DNA from: Streptomyces sp. CB01249
Lineage (GTDB): Bacteria; Actinomycetota; Actinomycetes; Streptomycetales; Streptomycetaceae
Direction: 5' to 3'
Assembly (NCBI RefSeq): GCF_001905735.1
Contig: NZ_LISW01000002.1
Span: forward strand, 1-64,000
Length of the DNA: 64,000 bases
This document shows, in pieces, positions 52,910 through 61,308 of the stretch (its first letter is position 1; every line of letters begins with the position of its first letter). The position numbers and the translations under genes were made by a program. Below the pieces are notes generated by a model. The model saw only the letters and a program-made list of their open reading frames with translations, had not been told where the DNA came from and ran no database searches.

Positions 52910-53755
52910 ATGAGCCGCAGTGACGTCCTGGTAGACGCCGACTGGGTCGAGGCCCACATCGACGACCCGCAGGTCGCCATCGTCGAGGTCGACGAGGACA
53001 CCTCCGCGTACGAGAAGAACCACATCAAGAACGCGATCCGGATCGACTGGACCAAGGACCTCCAGGACCCGGTCCGCCGCGACTTCATCGACCAGGCCGG
53101 TTTCGAGGCGCTGCTGTCCGCGAAGGGCATCGGCAACGACACCACGGTCGTTCTCTACGGCGGCAACAACAACTGGTTCGCGTCCTACGCGTTCTGGTAC
53201 TTCAAGCTCTACGGCCACCAGGACGTCCGCCTGCTCGACGGCGGCCGCAAGAAGTGGGAGCTCGACTCCCGCGACCTCGTGGACGGCGACCAGGTCCCGT
53301 CCCGCCCGGCCACGCAGTACCAGGCCCAGCCGCAGGACGAGTCGATCCGCGCCTACCGCGACGACGTCGTGAAGGCCATCGGCAACCAGAACCTGGTCGA
53401 CGTGCGGTCGCCCGACGAGTTCAGCGGCAAGCTGCTCGCCCCGGCGCACCTCCCGCAGGAGCAGTCGCAGCGCCCCGGCCACGTGCCGAGCGCCCGCAAC
53501 ATCCCGTGGTCGAAGAACGCCAACGACGACGGCACCTTCAAGTCGGACGACGAGCTGCGCGCCCTCTACGAGGCCGAGCAGGTCGACCTGTCGAAGGACA
53601 CCATCGCGTACTGCCGCATCGGCGAGCGCTCCGCGCTCACCTGGTTCGTGCTGCACCAGCTGCTCGGCCAGGAGAACGTCAAGAACTACGACGGTTCGTG
53701 GACCGAGTACGGCTCCCTCGTCGGCGTGCCGATCGAGCTCGGCGCCAACAAGTAA
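52910..53755 (+). CDS. Thiosulfate sulfurtransferase (two-domain rhodanese)
   Basis: The 281-residue cytoplasmic enzyme transfers sulfane sulfur from thiosulfate to acceptors such as cyanide or thiols. Two rhodanese domains are visible; the second has the active-site loop with C235 in YCRIGERSALTWF. It corresponds to the CysA2/SseA-type proteins of mycobacteria. It is followed after 46 bp by the sseC-type gene, the same pair as in M. tuberculosis. A leader peptide ORF upstream suggests control by cysteine supply. Confidence 0.95.
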   Translation: MSRSDVLVDADWVEAHIDDPQVAIVEVDEDTSAYEKNHIKNAIRIDWTKDLQDPVRRDFIDQAGFEALLSAKGIGNDTTVVLYGGNNNWFASYAFWYFKLYGHQDVRLLDGGRKKWELDSRDLVDGDQVPSRPATQYQAQPQDESIRAYRDDVVKAIGNQNLVDVRSPDEFSGKLLAPAHLPQEQSQRPGHVPSARNIPWSKNANDDGTFKSDDELRALYEAEQVDLSKDTIAYCRIGERSALTWFVLHQLLGQENVKNYDGSWTEYGSLVGVPIELGANK

Positions 53756-53801
53756 TCCGTACGACCGGACCTGCACGACCCCCGACCAGAAGGACTGAAC
53801 C

Positions 53802-54089
53802 ATGTGTGGAGCAAAGGCCGGCGGCCCCGACGCTTCGACCATCAAGCCCGGTGAGACCACCATCCAGGGCAGCGTGACCCGCGACGGCGAGCCCGTCACC
53901 GGCTACGTCCGCCTGCTGGACTCGACCGGCGAGTTCACCGCCGAGGTCCCGACCTCGGCGACCGGCCAGTTCCGCTTCTACGCGGCCGAGGGCACCTGGA
54001 CCGTTCGCGCCCTCGTCCCCGGTGGCACCGCGGACCGCACGGTCGTCGCGCAGACCGGTGGCCTGGCCGAGGTGGCCATCGCCGTCTAG
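53802..54089 (+). CDS. sseC: SseC/DUF1416 family protein
   Basis: The 95-residue beta-sandwich-like protein begins MCGAKAGGP, with Cys at position 2, and has the conserved stretch GYVRLLDSTGEFTAEV followed by TGQFRFYAAEGTWTVRAL. It is the DUF1416 family, always next to thiosulfate sulfurtransferase in actinobacteria (mycobacterial SseC). The N-terminal Cys could accept sulfur, though no activity is known to me. It forms an operon with the gene upstream. Confidence 0.92.
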   Translation: MCGAKAGGPDASTIKPGETTIQGSVTRDGEPVTGYVRLLDSTGEFTAEVPTSATGQFRFYAAEGTWTVRALVPGGTADRTVVAQTGGLAEVAIAV

Positions 54090-54119
54090 CACGACCGTCG
54101 GCACCGCCGACGACCGGCC

Positions 54120-54174
54120 GAAGGGCCGTACCCCAGGGGGTTTGGACGCTTGCCTGGCACGGGTACGGCCCTTC
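54120..54174 (+). terminator. Hairpin terminator of the sulfurtransferase operon
   Basis: A perfect 14-bp inverted repeat (54120-54133 with 54161-54174) with a 27-nt loop lies 30 bp after the sseC stop. It separates the sulfur pair from the DUF3099 gene. Confidence 0.75.
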
Positions 54175-54244
54175 GTGCTGCCCCGGTGAAGTGCGGGTTC
54201 TCCCAGGACCGGCCGAGCGGGCCGATCGGGCCTACGCTGGACTC

Positions 54245-54577
54245 ATGTACCGCCGACGCCGGCGCGCCTACTTCGTACTGATGGGCGTATGCCTCGTCCT
54301 CTTCGTCTCGGCCTGGGCCTTCGTGAGGCTCTGGTCGATGCCGGCCGCCATCGCGATGTGCGTGGTCGCGATGGTGATTCCGCCCGTCGCGGCGATGGTC
54401 GGCAACCGCAAAGGGCCCGAGGACCGTTGGTGGGACGAGCCCGGCGGGCAGGAGCAGCAGCAGCCGCCGCCCCGCGACGCGAGGACCGGCAAGGACGGCG
54501 GCTCGGCCGGCGCCACCGGTGATCCGGAGTCGGACGCGTGGTGGGACGAGCTGGACGGCCGGAAGCGGCGCGGCTGA
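54245..54577 (+). CDS. DUF3099 small membrane protein
   Basis: The 110-residue protein has an Arg-rich start (MYRRRRRAYF), two membrane helices (about 10-30 and 33-52) and a hydrophilic tail rich in Gln, Pro and Asp with two DRWWDE/DAWWDE repeats. It belongs to DUF3099, widespread in actinobacteria with unknown role. A TACGCT -10-like box ends 6 bp before ATG 54245, suggesting a leaderless transcript. It converges with the DsrE gene, 9 bp apart. Confidence 0.85.
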   Translation: MYRRRRRAYFVLMGVCLVLFVSAWAFVRLWSMPAAIAMCVVAMVIPPVAAMVGNRKGPEDRWWDEPGGQEQQQPPPRDARTGKDGGSAGATGDPESDAWWDELDGRKRRG

Positions 54578-54586
54578 GCGGTTCGC

Positions 54587-54949
54587 TCAGTAGACGAGCG
54601 CCTGCACCCCGTCGGCCATGATCTCGCTGACGAAGACCTGCGCCCCGGCGATCCGCACGCCCTCCAGGACGTCCTCCTCGGTGATGTCGCGGCGGGCCGC
54701 GCACTGCGTGCACAGCGTGATCCGGCCGCCCGCCTGGATGGACTCGATCAGGTCCGGCAGCGGTGCGGCGTGCGGCAGTTCGAACTCGGCGGCGCGGCCC
54801 GGCAGGGCGAACCACGCCGATTCCCCGGTCAGCCAGAGCGAAACCTCCACCCCGCTGGCGACGGCCACCGCCGCCACCGTGAACGCCTGCGAGCAGCGCT
54901 CGGCGGAGTCGGCACCTGCGGTCACCTTGATCACGAGCTTCTTCGGCAT
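54587..54949 (-). CDS. DsrE-family small sulfur-relay-like protein
   Basis: The 120-residue protein has a DsrE/DsrF-like fold: KLVIKVTAGADSAERCSQAF at the start, a hydrophobic centre and LCTQCAARRDI at about residues 80-90, with two Cys (CTQC) in the place where family members bind persulfide. It probably handles sulfur in the cytoplasm, which fits its location next to the sulfurtransferase genes. ATG 54949 matches the family N-terminus. Confidence 0.88.
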   Translation of the reverse strand: MPKKLVIKVTAGADSAERCSQAFTVAAVAVASGVEVSLWLTGESAWFALPGRAAEFELPHAAPLPDLIESIQAGGRITLCTQCAARRDITEEDVLEGVRIAGAQVFVSEIMADGVQALVY

Positions 54950-55056
54950 ATACGGAACTGTAATCCTCGGCCGCACAACCCCACCCCGTACCTGTGGGTC
55001 AGTTGTGTGCGCGGATAACGGAATCCGTGCTTCAAGGTCTCGTGGGGGGACCCATT

Positions 55057-55914
55057 TTGCATCCGAAAGACAGCGTTTCCGACGGGCAGCCCGAGCCGCC
55101 CGTCGATGCGGCCGAGGCGGCCGAGGTGGGGGAGCGTCCGGAGGCCGCGGCGGAGCCCGTCGTGGAGCCCGCCGCCGTCGCCGTGAAGCGGCGCCCGCGC
55201 GGGCGTACGACCCTGATCATCGCCGCCGCGGCCGTGCTCGGCATCGCCGGCGGCGTCGCGACCGGTTACACCGTCCAGGCCGACCGCGCCCCGACTCCGC
55301 TCGCCGCGCTCTCGCAGCCGGGCCTGGCGTACCCGGCGAAGGCCCTGCCCGCCGGCAAGGCGCCCGACCCGCTGCCGGCCTCGCAGGACCGCCGGGTCCG
55401 CACGGAGGGGGACCTGCGCAAGCTGATCGTGCCCCGGCCGAAGGGCTGGCAGGAGGACAAGGCCCTGACCGCCCTCACCCAGGACGGCTGGCTGGGCGCG
55501 GCGGACTACGCCATGAACTTCGAGAACGAGGACTACATGTACGGCGACCTCCTCGACCAGGGGCTCCGCCGCGTCGCGGGCACGTCCTGGAAGAAGGGCG
55601 AGTACCGCGCGGCCGACGTGTACCTGGTGCAGTTCCGCTCGGGCGCCGCGGCCGCCGCGCACGCCGAGGACCAGCGCTCGTACATGCCCGACGAGAAGAG
55701 CGCCGGTAACGAGGGCACCGCCATCAAGGGCAGTGCGGAAGGCCGCTACTACCTCTTCCCGGCCGAGCGCAAGGCCGGATACCTGCCCTTCTACCAGGCC
55801 AGGGCGATCTTCAGCCGGGGCGACGTGATGGTCGACATCCACATCTACGACAGCGCGCCGATCAGCAAGAAGGACATCCGGACGCTGGCCGAGCGACAGC
55901 TGGAGCGCCTGTGA
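55057..55914 (+). CDS. Membrane-anchored protein, first of three tandem paralogues
   Basis: The 285-residue protein has an acidic Glu/Ala/Pro-rich cytoplasmic part (about 1-45), one membrane helix (about 50-68) and an extracytoplasmic domain with EGDLRKLIVPRPKGWQEDK, sharing its pattern with the next two genes. TTG 55057 was chosen because GGGGGGA lies 6 bp upstream; GTG 55042 or 55027 are alternatives. The stop overlaps the next gene's start (GTGA). I do not know the family or role. Confidence 0.8.
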   Translation: MHPKDSVSDGQPEPPVDAAEAAEVGERPEAAAEPVVEPAAVAVKRRPRGRTTLIIAAAAVLGIAGGVATGYTVQADRAPTPLAALSQPGLAYPAKALPAGKAPDPLPASQDRRVRTEGDLRKLIVPRPKGWQEDKALTALTQDGWLGAADYAMNFENEDYMYGDLLDQGLRRVAGTSWKKGEYRAADVYLVQFRSGAAAAAHAEDQRSYMPDEKSAGNEGTAIKGSAEGRYYLFPAERKAGYLPFYQARAIFSRGDVMVDIHIYDSAPISKKDIRTLAERQLERL

Positions 55915-56732
55915 ACGACGACCACACCACCGAGCCCGTTCCGCCGGTGAACGACGGCAACCCCTTCGCGGCGCCCGCTCCCGTGAGCCGGGGCAGGGCG
56001 CGCCGGGTGGTCCTCACGGTCCTCCCCGTCGTGCTGGTGCTCGCCGCGGTCGGCGGCGCCGCCGCGTACACGAAGGCCACCGTCGACGGCGCGGACCGCG
56101 CGGTCCCGACGCAGCTGTGGCAGAAGCCCGCCCACGAACCGGCCAAGGACCCCGCCGGGGACCTGGTGCGGGGCAGGGCCGACACCGAGCTGAGCAAGCT
56201 GCTGCTGCCCGTCCCGGCCGGCTACCGGCTCGGCCCGGACTCCGGCACGTACGGCAACGACGCCGAGGTCAGCGGAGCCGCGGCCACTGCCGAGATGAAG
56301 GACGGCGGGCGCGGCCTGTCGGGCCGGCAGCGGCGCGACTTCGAGAAGCGGATCGACAAGCTCCGCATCCAGGGCCTGGCGGTCCGCACCTACGCCTCGC
56401 ACGACAACGACCTGGTCATCGACACCCAGCTGGTCCGGATGAAGGACAAGAAGGCCGTCCGGGACCTCTACACCTTCCGGCACGAGCTCTTCGACAGCAT
56501 CGACGTCCTGCGCGACGGCCCGAAGATCGCCGGCCACACGAAGAACGCCTCCTGCTTCCTCGACCCGAAGGACGACGAGCGGCGGATCGAGGGCATGTTC
56601 TGCATGGCGTACGAGGGCGAGGTGATGGTCACCTTCTCGGCGTCGGGCATCGAGCCGTTCCGCAAGTCGGCCGTCGCCGAACTGGTGAAGGACCAGCTGA
56701 AGCACATCACGTCCCCGGGGGAGTACGTATGA
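55911..56732 (+). CDS. Membrane-anchored protein, second tandem paralogue
   Basis: The 273-residue protein has a 30-residue cytoplasmic tail, one membrane helix (about 34-54) and an outer domain with DTELSKLLLPVPAGYRLG at about 90-107, matching the motif in its neighbours. Two Cys (in NASCFLDP and GMFCMAYE) are specific to this copy and may form a disulfide. It starts at GTG 55911 within the previous stop and overlaps the next gene (ATGA). Function unknown. Confidence 0.83.
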   Translation: MNDDHTTEPVPPVNDGNPFAAPAPVSRGRARRVVLTVLPVVLVLAAVGGAAAYTKATVDGADRAVPTQLWQKPAHEPAKDPAGDLVRGRADTELSKLLLPVPAGYRLGPDSGTYGNDAEVSGAAATAEMKDGGRGLSGRQRRDFEKRIDKLRIQGLAVRTYASHDNDLVIDTQLVRMKDKKAVRDLYTFRHELFDSIDVLRDGPKIAGHTKNASCFLDPKDDERRIEGMFCMAYEGEVMVTFSASGIEPFRKSAVAELVKDQLKHITSPGEYV

Positions 56733-57634
56733 CCGAGCAGACGGCCGCGCCCGCGACCGGTCCGGAGCCCGAGGCGCCGGTCTCCGCAGCCCCCGAGCCC
56801 CCGCGGCTTCCGGAGCTCCCGGAGCTTCCGCCCCTGCCGCCCCTGCCCCCGGCCCCCGTGCCGCAGGGCCCCCGGCCGCCGCGCCGGGTGCTGCGGGCCG
56901 TGGCGCGGTGGACCGCCGCCGTGCTGGTGTTCGGCGCGGCCGGAGCGGGTACGGCGTACGGCATCACCTCGATGGAGCGCACCGACGTACCCGGTCTCGC
57001 CACCGAGGACGACGGGCGCTGGGACTACCCCCGGCTCACCCTGCCCGCGCTCCCGGCGGACAAGCCGCGCCCCTACAGCGACGGCAACCCGTCCGAGATC
57101 CACCACGCGGACCTGCGCGAGCTGCTGCTGCCCGCCCCGGCCGGGGCCACGGTGGACAAGAAGCTCAAGGGCGGCTGGGTGAACAACGAGCAGTTCGCCT
57201 CCGAGTTCGCCGAGGGCGGGCGCGCCGGGATCGGCGAGACGCTGCGCGAGGGCACCCTGCGGCACATCGCGGCCCGCGGCTGGACCATGCCCGACGGCAC
57301 GTCGAACCGGATCTACCTGCTCCAGTTCAGCTCGGCGGACGACGCGGACGCGTACCGCGACGACCGCTTCATCGGGGCGTCGGCCGGGGACGACCTGCTC
57401 GGCGCGGACGAGATGGAGCTCGACGAGAGCTGGAAGGGCGGCGGGAAGGTGGACGCCACGGCCTCGTACGTGTTCAGCGAGCCGAAGCCCTACGGCGCCG
57501 CGCAGGTGCGGACGGGCTTCGTCATCGCGGGGGACACGCTCGCCGTGGTCGTCCAGTCCCGCAAGGGCGCTGCCGGGACGCCCGGCGTGCCGTTCCACCA
57601 GACGCTGATCCTCCAGAACCAGCTGCTGGGCTGA
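56729..57634 (+). CDS. Membrane-anchored protein, third tandem paralogue
   Basis: The 301-residue protein has a Pro/Leu/Glu-rich cytoplasmic part (1-55, with repeated LPELP units), one membrane helix (about 62-82) and an outer domain with ADLRELLLPAPAGATVDKK. A later segment (IYLLQFSSADDADAYRDDRF) aligns by eye with VYLVQFRSGAAAAAHAEDQ of the first paralogue. It starts at ATG 56729, overlapping the previous stop by 4 bp. The three genes should be made together and may form one envelope complex. Confidence 0.83.
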   Translation: MTEQTAAPATGPEPEAPVSAAPEPPRLPELPELPPLPPLPPAPVPQGPRPPRRVLRAVARWTAAVLVFGAAGAGTAYGITSMERTDVPGLATEDDGRWDYPRLTLPALPADKPRPYSDGNPSEIHHADLRELLLPAPAGATVDKKLKGGWVNNEQFASEFAEGGRAGIGETLREGTLRHIAARGWTMPDGTSNRIYLLQFSSADDADAYRDDRFIGASAGDDLLGADEMELDESWKGGGKVDATASYVFSEPKPYGAAQVRTGFVIAGDTLAVVVQSRKGAAGTPGVPFHQTLILQNQLLG

Positions 57635-57734
57635 CCGGCCCCGGAACGGCGGGACCGGGCCCCACCTATTAGGCTGGGGCCCGGTCCTGTACTGCCCTGT
57701 ACTGCCGCCAAACCGCTCGTCCGAGGAGCCCCCC

Positions 57735-57836
57735 GTGCTTGAGGCATTCTTCTCCGCCCTGCTGGTCCTGGTCTGCGTCGGCGTCCTCGCCTTCGCCGCC
57801 GTGACCGTGAAGAAGCTGTACCAGGGTCAGCGCTGA
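57735..57836 (+). CDS. 33-residue single-pass membrane micropeptide
   Basis: From GTG 57735 with GAGGAG 6-7 bp upstream the ORF encodes 33 residues: MLEAFF, then a hydrophobic helix of about 20 residues with one Cys, and a basic tail VKKLYQGQR. The good ribosome binding site, GC3 bias and well-formed membrane helix with positive-inside tail argue that it is real. It lies 57 bp upstream of the nitrobindin-like gene on the same strand. Role unknown. Confidence 0.7.
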   Translation: MLEAFFSALLVLVCVGVLAFAAVTVKKLYQGQR

Positions 57837-57893
57837 CCACCTCCCCGTTCCCGGCGTTCCCGCCTCCCGCCTCACAGATCGACTGAGCCGCTC

Positions 57894-58466
57894 ATGATCG
57901 AGATCCCGTCCGACCTCCACCCGGACCTCGTCCCGCTGGCCTTCCTCCTGGGCAACTGGGTGGGCGCGGGAGTCTCCGACTTCCCGGGCGCCGAGAAGTG
58001 CAACTTCGGTCAGGAGGTCACGTTCCGCCACGACGGCCGTGACTTCCTGGAGTACACCTCGCACTCCTGGGTCCTCGACGCGGACGGCAACAAGTCCCGT
58101 CCGCTGGAGACCGAGACCGGCTACTGGCGCATCGACAAGGACCGCAAGGTCGAGGTCGTCATGGCCCGCGACCAGGGCGTCATCGAGATCTGGTACGGCG
58201 AGCTGGCCGACAAGAAGCCGCAGATCGACCTGGTCACCGACGCGGTGGCCCGTACCGCGGCCTCCGGCCCGTACAGCGGTGGCAAGCGGCTCTACGGCTA
58301 TGTGAACAGCGACCTGATGTGGGTCGGCGAGAAGGCGACGCCCGAGGTCGAGCTGCGGCCGTACATGTCGGCGCACCTGAAGAAGACCGTCACGCCCGAG
58401 GAGGTCGAGGCGATGGCCAAGAGCCTCGGTGACCTGCCGGACGACGGGATCGCCTTCTTCAAGTAG
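57894..58466 (+). CDS. Nitrobindin-like heme-binding beta-barrel (FABP-like) protein
   Basis: The 190-residue protein has the nitrobindin signature GNWVGAGVSDFPG near residues 20-32, FGQEVTFRHDGRDFLEY and, near the C-terminus, the probable heme-ligand His in YMSAHLKKTVTPEEV. Nitrobindins hold ferric heme in a 10-stranded barrel and act on nitric oxide or peroxynitrite. No signal peptide is seen. It lies 48 bp upstream of nur on the same strand. Confidence 0.9.
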   Translation: MIEIPSDLHPDLVPLAFLLGNWVGAGVSDFPGAEKCNFGQEVTFRHDGRDFLEYTSHSWVLDADGNKSRPLETETGYWRIDKDRKVEVVMARDQGVIEIWYGELADKKPQIDLVTDAVARTAASGPYSGGKRLYGYVNSDLMWVGEKATPEVELRPYMSAHLKKTVTPEEVEAMAKSLGDLPDDGIAFFK

Positions 58467-58514
58467 CCGCCGTTTCCGCCGAGTAGCCGTCCGCCCGGAC
58501 CTACACTGGGGGCT

Positions 58515-58985
58515 GTGGTGAGCACCGACTGGAAGACCGATCTCCGGAAGCGCGGTTACCGGCTGACCCCGCAGCGCCAGCTGGTCCTGGAGGCCGTCGA
58601 CACGCTCGAACACGCGACGCCCGACGACATCCTCTGCGAGGTGCGCCGGACCGCGTCGGGCGTGAACATCTCGACGGTCTACCGGACGCTGGAGCTCCTG
58701 GAGGAGCTGCAGCTGGTCAGCCACGCCCATCTGGGGCACGGCGCTCCCACGTACCACCTGGCCGACCGCCACCACCACATCCACCTGGTGTGCCGGGACT
58801 GCACGGACGTGATCGAGGCCGACGTGAGTGTCGTCGCGGAGTTCACCGAGAAGCTGCGCGGCGCGTTCGGGTTCGAGACGGACATGAAGCACTTCGCGAT
58901 CTTCGGCCGCTGCGCCGACTGCACGGCGAAGGCGGCGAAGGACGACCCGGACGCCGCCGCTCCGGCCCCGGCGGACGAGGCCTGA
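58515..58985 (+). CDS. nur: Nickel-responsive Fur-family regulator Nur
   Basis: The 156-residue regulator matches Streptomyces Nur residue by residue at its metal ligands: H33, H86, H88 and H90 (metal site) and H70, H72 and H126 (nickel site), plus CxxC pairs at C93/C96 and near residue 136. With Ni(II) bound it represses the iron superoxide dismutase gene and nickel uptake. The start is GTG 58515. A TACACT -10 box ends 7 bp before it, indicating a leaderless mRNA. The Ala/Pro/Asp-rich C-terminal tail is variable. Confidence 0.95.
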   Translation: MVSTDWKTDLRKRGYRLTPQRQLVLEAVDTLEHATPDDILCEVRRTASGVNISTVYRTLELLEELQLVSHAHLGHGAPTYHLADRHHHIHLVCRDCTDVIEADVSVVAEFTEKLRGAFGFETDMKHFAIFGRCADCTAKAAKDDPDAAAPAPADEA

Positions 58986-59076
58986 GGCACGGGGCGGCCA
59001 CGGCCTGAGGCATCGGGCCGCCGGGCCCCGGGGCACCGGGCGGCCGAGGTCCGAAAACCAGTCGTACGCTGGTCGC

Positions 59077-60042
59077 ATGAAGAGCCCCCTGCTGTCCCTG
59101 CCCGGCGCCGTCCCCGCCGAGGGCCGCGACGAAGGCGTCGCCGCGCACTACGGCGACCTGTTCCGCGAGCAGCGCGCCCTCGCCGACGGTTCGGGCCTGG
59201 TCGACCTCTCGCACCGCGGCGTCGTCGCCGTCACCGGCAGCGACCGGCTGGCCTGGCTGCACCTCCTGATCACGCAGCACGTGACCGAGCTCGCCCCGGG
59301 CCAGGCCACCGAAGCGCTCATCCTCAGCGCGAACGGCCACATCGAACACGCCCTGTATCTCGTGGACGACGGCGAGACGGTGTGGATGCACGTCGAACCG
59401 GGTACGCAGGGCGACCTCATCGCGTACCTGGAGTCGATGAAGTTCTTCTACCGGGTGCAGGTCGCCGACCGCACCGAGGACTTCGCGGTGGTGTACCTCC
59501 CGGCCGGCTCGATCGCCGAGGTCCCGGACGGGGCCGTCGTACGGGAGACGCCGCACGGCCGCGACCTGTTCCTGCCGCGCGCCGGTCTTGAGGCGTACGC
59601 GGCGGAGCACGGCCCGGTCGCCGGGGTGCTGGCCTACGAGGCGCTGCGCGTGGAGGCGCACCGGCCGCGGCTCGGCTTCGAGACCGACCACCGCACCATC
59701 CCGCACGAGCTGGGCCTGATCGGCGTCGCCGTGCACCTCCAGAAGGGCTGCTACCGGGGTCAGGAGACCGTCGCCCGGGTGCACAACCTGGGGAAGCCGC
59801 CGCGCCGCCTGGTCTTCCTGCACCTGGACGGCAGCGAGGTCCACCTGCCGGGCCCCGGCACCCCGGTCCGGCTCGCGTCGGACGGGCCGGAGGGCCGCCA
59901 GCTGGGCTTCGTCACCACCTCCGCCCGCCACCACGAGCTGGGTCCGATCGCCCTCGCCCTGGTGAAGCGGAACGTGGCGGTCGACGCGCAGCTGCTGGCC
60001 GGGGACACGGCGGCGGCGCAGGAGACGGTGGTCGAACCGTAG
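59077..60042 (+). CDS. YgfZ/GcvT-like folate-binding iron-sulfur maintenance protein
   Basis: The 321-residue cytoplasmic protein has the GcvT-like fold with the YgfZ signature KGCYRGQETVARV near residues 227-239. YgfZ proteins use tetrahydrofolate to help assemble or repair Fe-S clusters in enzymes such as MiaB. The usual dehydrogenase-linked glycine cleavage genes are absent nearby, which supports YgfZ over GcvT. A TACGCT box 6 bp before ATG 59077 suggests a leaderless mRNA. Confidence 0.92.
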   Translation: MKSPLLSLPGAVPAEGRDEGVAAHYGDLFREQRALADGSGLVDLSHRGVVAVTGSDRLAWLHLLITQHVTELAPGQATEALILSANGHIEHALYLVDDGETVWMHVEPGTQGDLIAYLESMKFFYRVQVADRTEDFAVVYLPAGSIAEVPDGAVVRETPHGRDLFLPRAGLEAYAAEHGPVAGVLAYEALRVEAHRPRLGFETDHRTIPHELGLIGVAVHLQKGCYRGQETVARVHNLGKPPRRLVFLHLDGSEVHLPGPGTPVRLASDGPEGRQLGFVTTSARHHELGPIALALVKRNVAVDAQLLAGDTAAAQETVVEP

Positions 60043-60060
60043 GAGCTCCGGGGGCGGGGT

Positions 60061-60510
60061 TCAGACCTCGACGATGACGGTGAACGGGCCGTGGTTGGTG
60101 AGCGAGACGCGCATGTCCGCCCCGAACCGGCCCGTCTCCACCGTCGCCCCGAGCGCCCGCAGCCGCGCCACCACCTCGTCCACCAGCGGCTCGGCGACCT
60201 CGCCGGGCGCGGCGGCGTTCCAGGTGGGGCGGCGGCCCTTCCGGGCGTCCCCGTAGAGGGTGAACTGCGAAATCACCAGAAGCGGCGCATTCACGTCGGA
60301 GCAGGACTTCTCGCCCTCCAGAATGCGGACCGACCAGAGCTTCCGGGCGAGCTGCGCCGCCTTCTCCGGGGTGTCGTCGTGGGTCACCCCCACCAGCACA
60401 CACAGGCCCTCGCCGGTTATCTCCCCGACGACGCGGGAACCGCCGTCGCCGTCCGCGGCGTCCGCCACCGTGACGCTCGCACCATCCACCCTCTGTACCA
60501 CTGCACGCAT
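60061..60510 (-). CDS. dtd: D-aminoacyl-tRNA deacylase
   Basis: The 149-residue homodimeric enzyme removes D-amino acids from mischarged tRNA. Both active-site motifs are present: SQFTLYGD near residues 81-88 and NHGPFTV (the Gly-cisPro gate) near the C-terminus. An Asp/Gly-rich insert ([11 protein letters not shown]) follows the first strand, common in actinobacteria. ATG 60510 gives the standard start MRAVVQRV. It is divergent from rsiG. Confidence 0.96.
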   Translation of the reverse strand: MRAVVQRVDGASVTVADAADGDGGSRVVGEITGEGLCVLVGVTHDDTPEKAAQLARKLWSVRILEGEKSCSDVNAPLLVISQFTLYGDARKGRRPTWNAAAPGEVAEPLVDEVVARLRALGATVETGRFGADMRVSLTNHGPFTVIVEV

Positions 60511-60628
60511 ACAGACCAACCTATCTTGGGCCGAACGGGTACAGAGCAACCTCAGAAGGCCCCTCGGGGTGGCACGATGCTCGGGAGGCGGTGCGCCGAC
60601 GCACCGGGTCGAGGGGATGGACACAAGC

Positions 60629-61258
60629 ATGAGCACCCATGGAACCGGGCAGTCCCCGGGCGCAGTGCCGGTCGCGCGCCCCGGTGCCGGCAGCAGCACG
60701 GGCAACGGTACGAGCATCAGCACCATGCGCCCACCCGTACAGCGGACCGGGCAGGGCGACGACACCGGCGACGGAGCGGCCCGGGCCGAACTGACCGCCC
60801 TGCGCCTGCCGGAGCTGCGCGCGCTGCGCCGCGACGCCCAGCGCGACGAGGCCGACCTCAGCTATGTGCGGCGGCTCGTGCAGGGGCGGATCGACATCCT
60901 GCGGGCCGAGCTGGCCCGGCGCCGGGACCCGGAGTCGCCGGTGGTGGACCGGCTGTCGGAGATCCTCGCCGACGCCCCGTCGCCGCAGCGCTCGTCCGCC
61001 CGGCACGTCACGCTGTCCACGCCGCGCAGCGACGAGTACCGCAAGCTCGCCGCCGAGACGCTGGCCGAGGTGGAGCTGTCCGACCTCGACGCCCGGACGG
61101 ACGAAGAGCTGCACACCGCGATGGGGCGGCTGGTCCGCTACGAGCAGCAGGTTTCCCGGCGCCGGCACCGGCTCCAGCGCACGGCGGACGGTTGCGGCGC
61201 GGAGATCGCCCGCAGGTACCGTGACGGGGAAGCACAAGTAGACGACCTGCTCGCCTGA
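60629..61258 (+). CDS. rsiG: RsiG, c-di-GMP-dependent anti-sigma factor for WhiG
   Basis: The 209-residue protein carries exactly two copies of the E-x3-S-x2-R-x3-Q-x3-D signature that binds c-di-GMP in RsiG: E74/S78/R81/Q85/D89 and E172/S176/R179/Q183/D187 in two long helices. RsiG bound to c-di-GMP holds sigma WhiG inactive and so delays sporulation. The first 50 residues are disordered and Gly/Ser/Pro-rich. ATG 60617 is an alternative, four residues longer. The gene stands alone, divergent from dtd; whiG is not in the window. Confidence 0.94.
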   Translation: MSTHGTGQSPGAVPVARPGAGSSTGNGTSISTMRPPVQRTGQGDDTGDGAARAELTALRLPELRALRRDAQRDEADLSYVRRLVQGRIDILRAELARRRDPESPVVDRLSEILADAPSPQRSSARHVTLSTPRSDEYRKLAAETLAEVELSDLDARTDEELHTAMGRLVRYEQQVSRRRHRLQRTADGCGAEIARRYRDGEAQVDDLLA

Positions 61259-61308
61259 GGCGATCCCTCCGGGGACGGGCGGGTCCCTCCCGTCCCCGGA
61301 AGGCCACC

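Noticed and set aside
60617..60628. ATG 60617 as the rsiG start
   Set aside because: The GAGGGG that could serve as ribosome binding site directly touches this ATG, so ATG 60629 is preferred, although the difference is only four residues.
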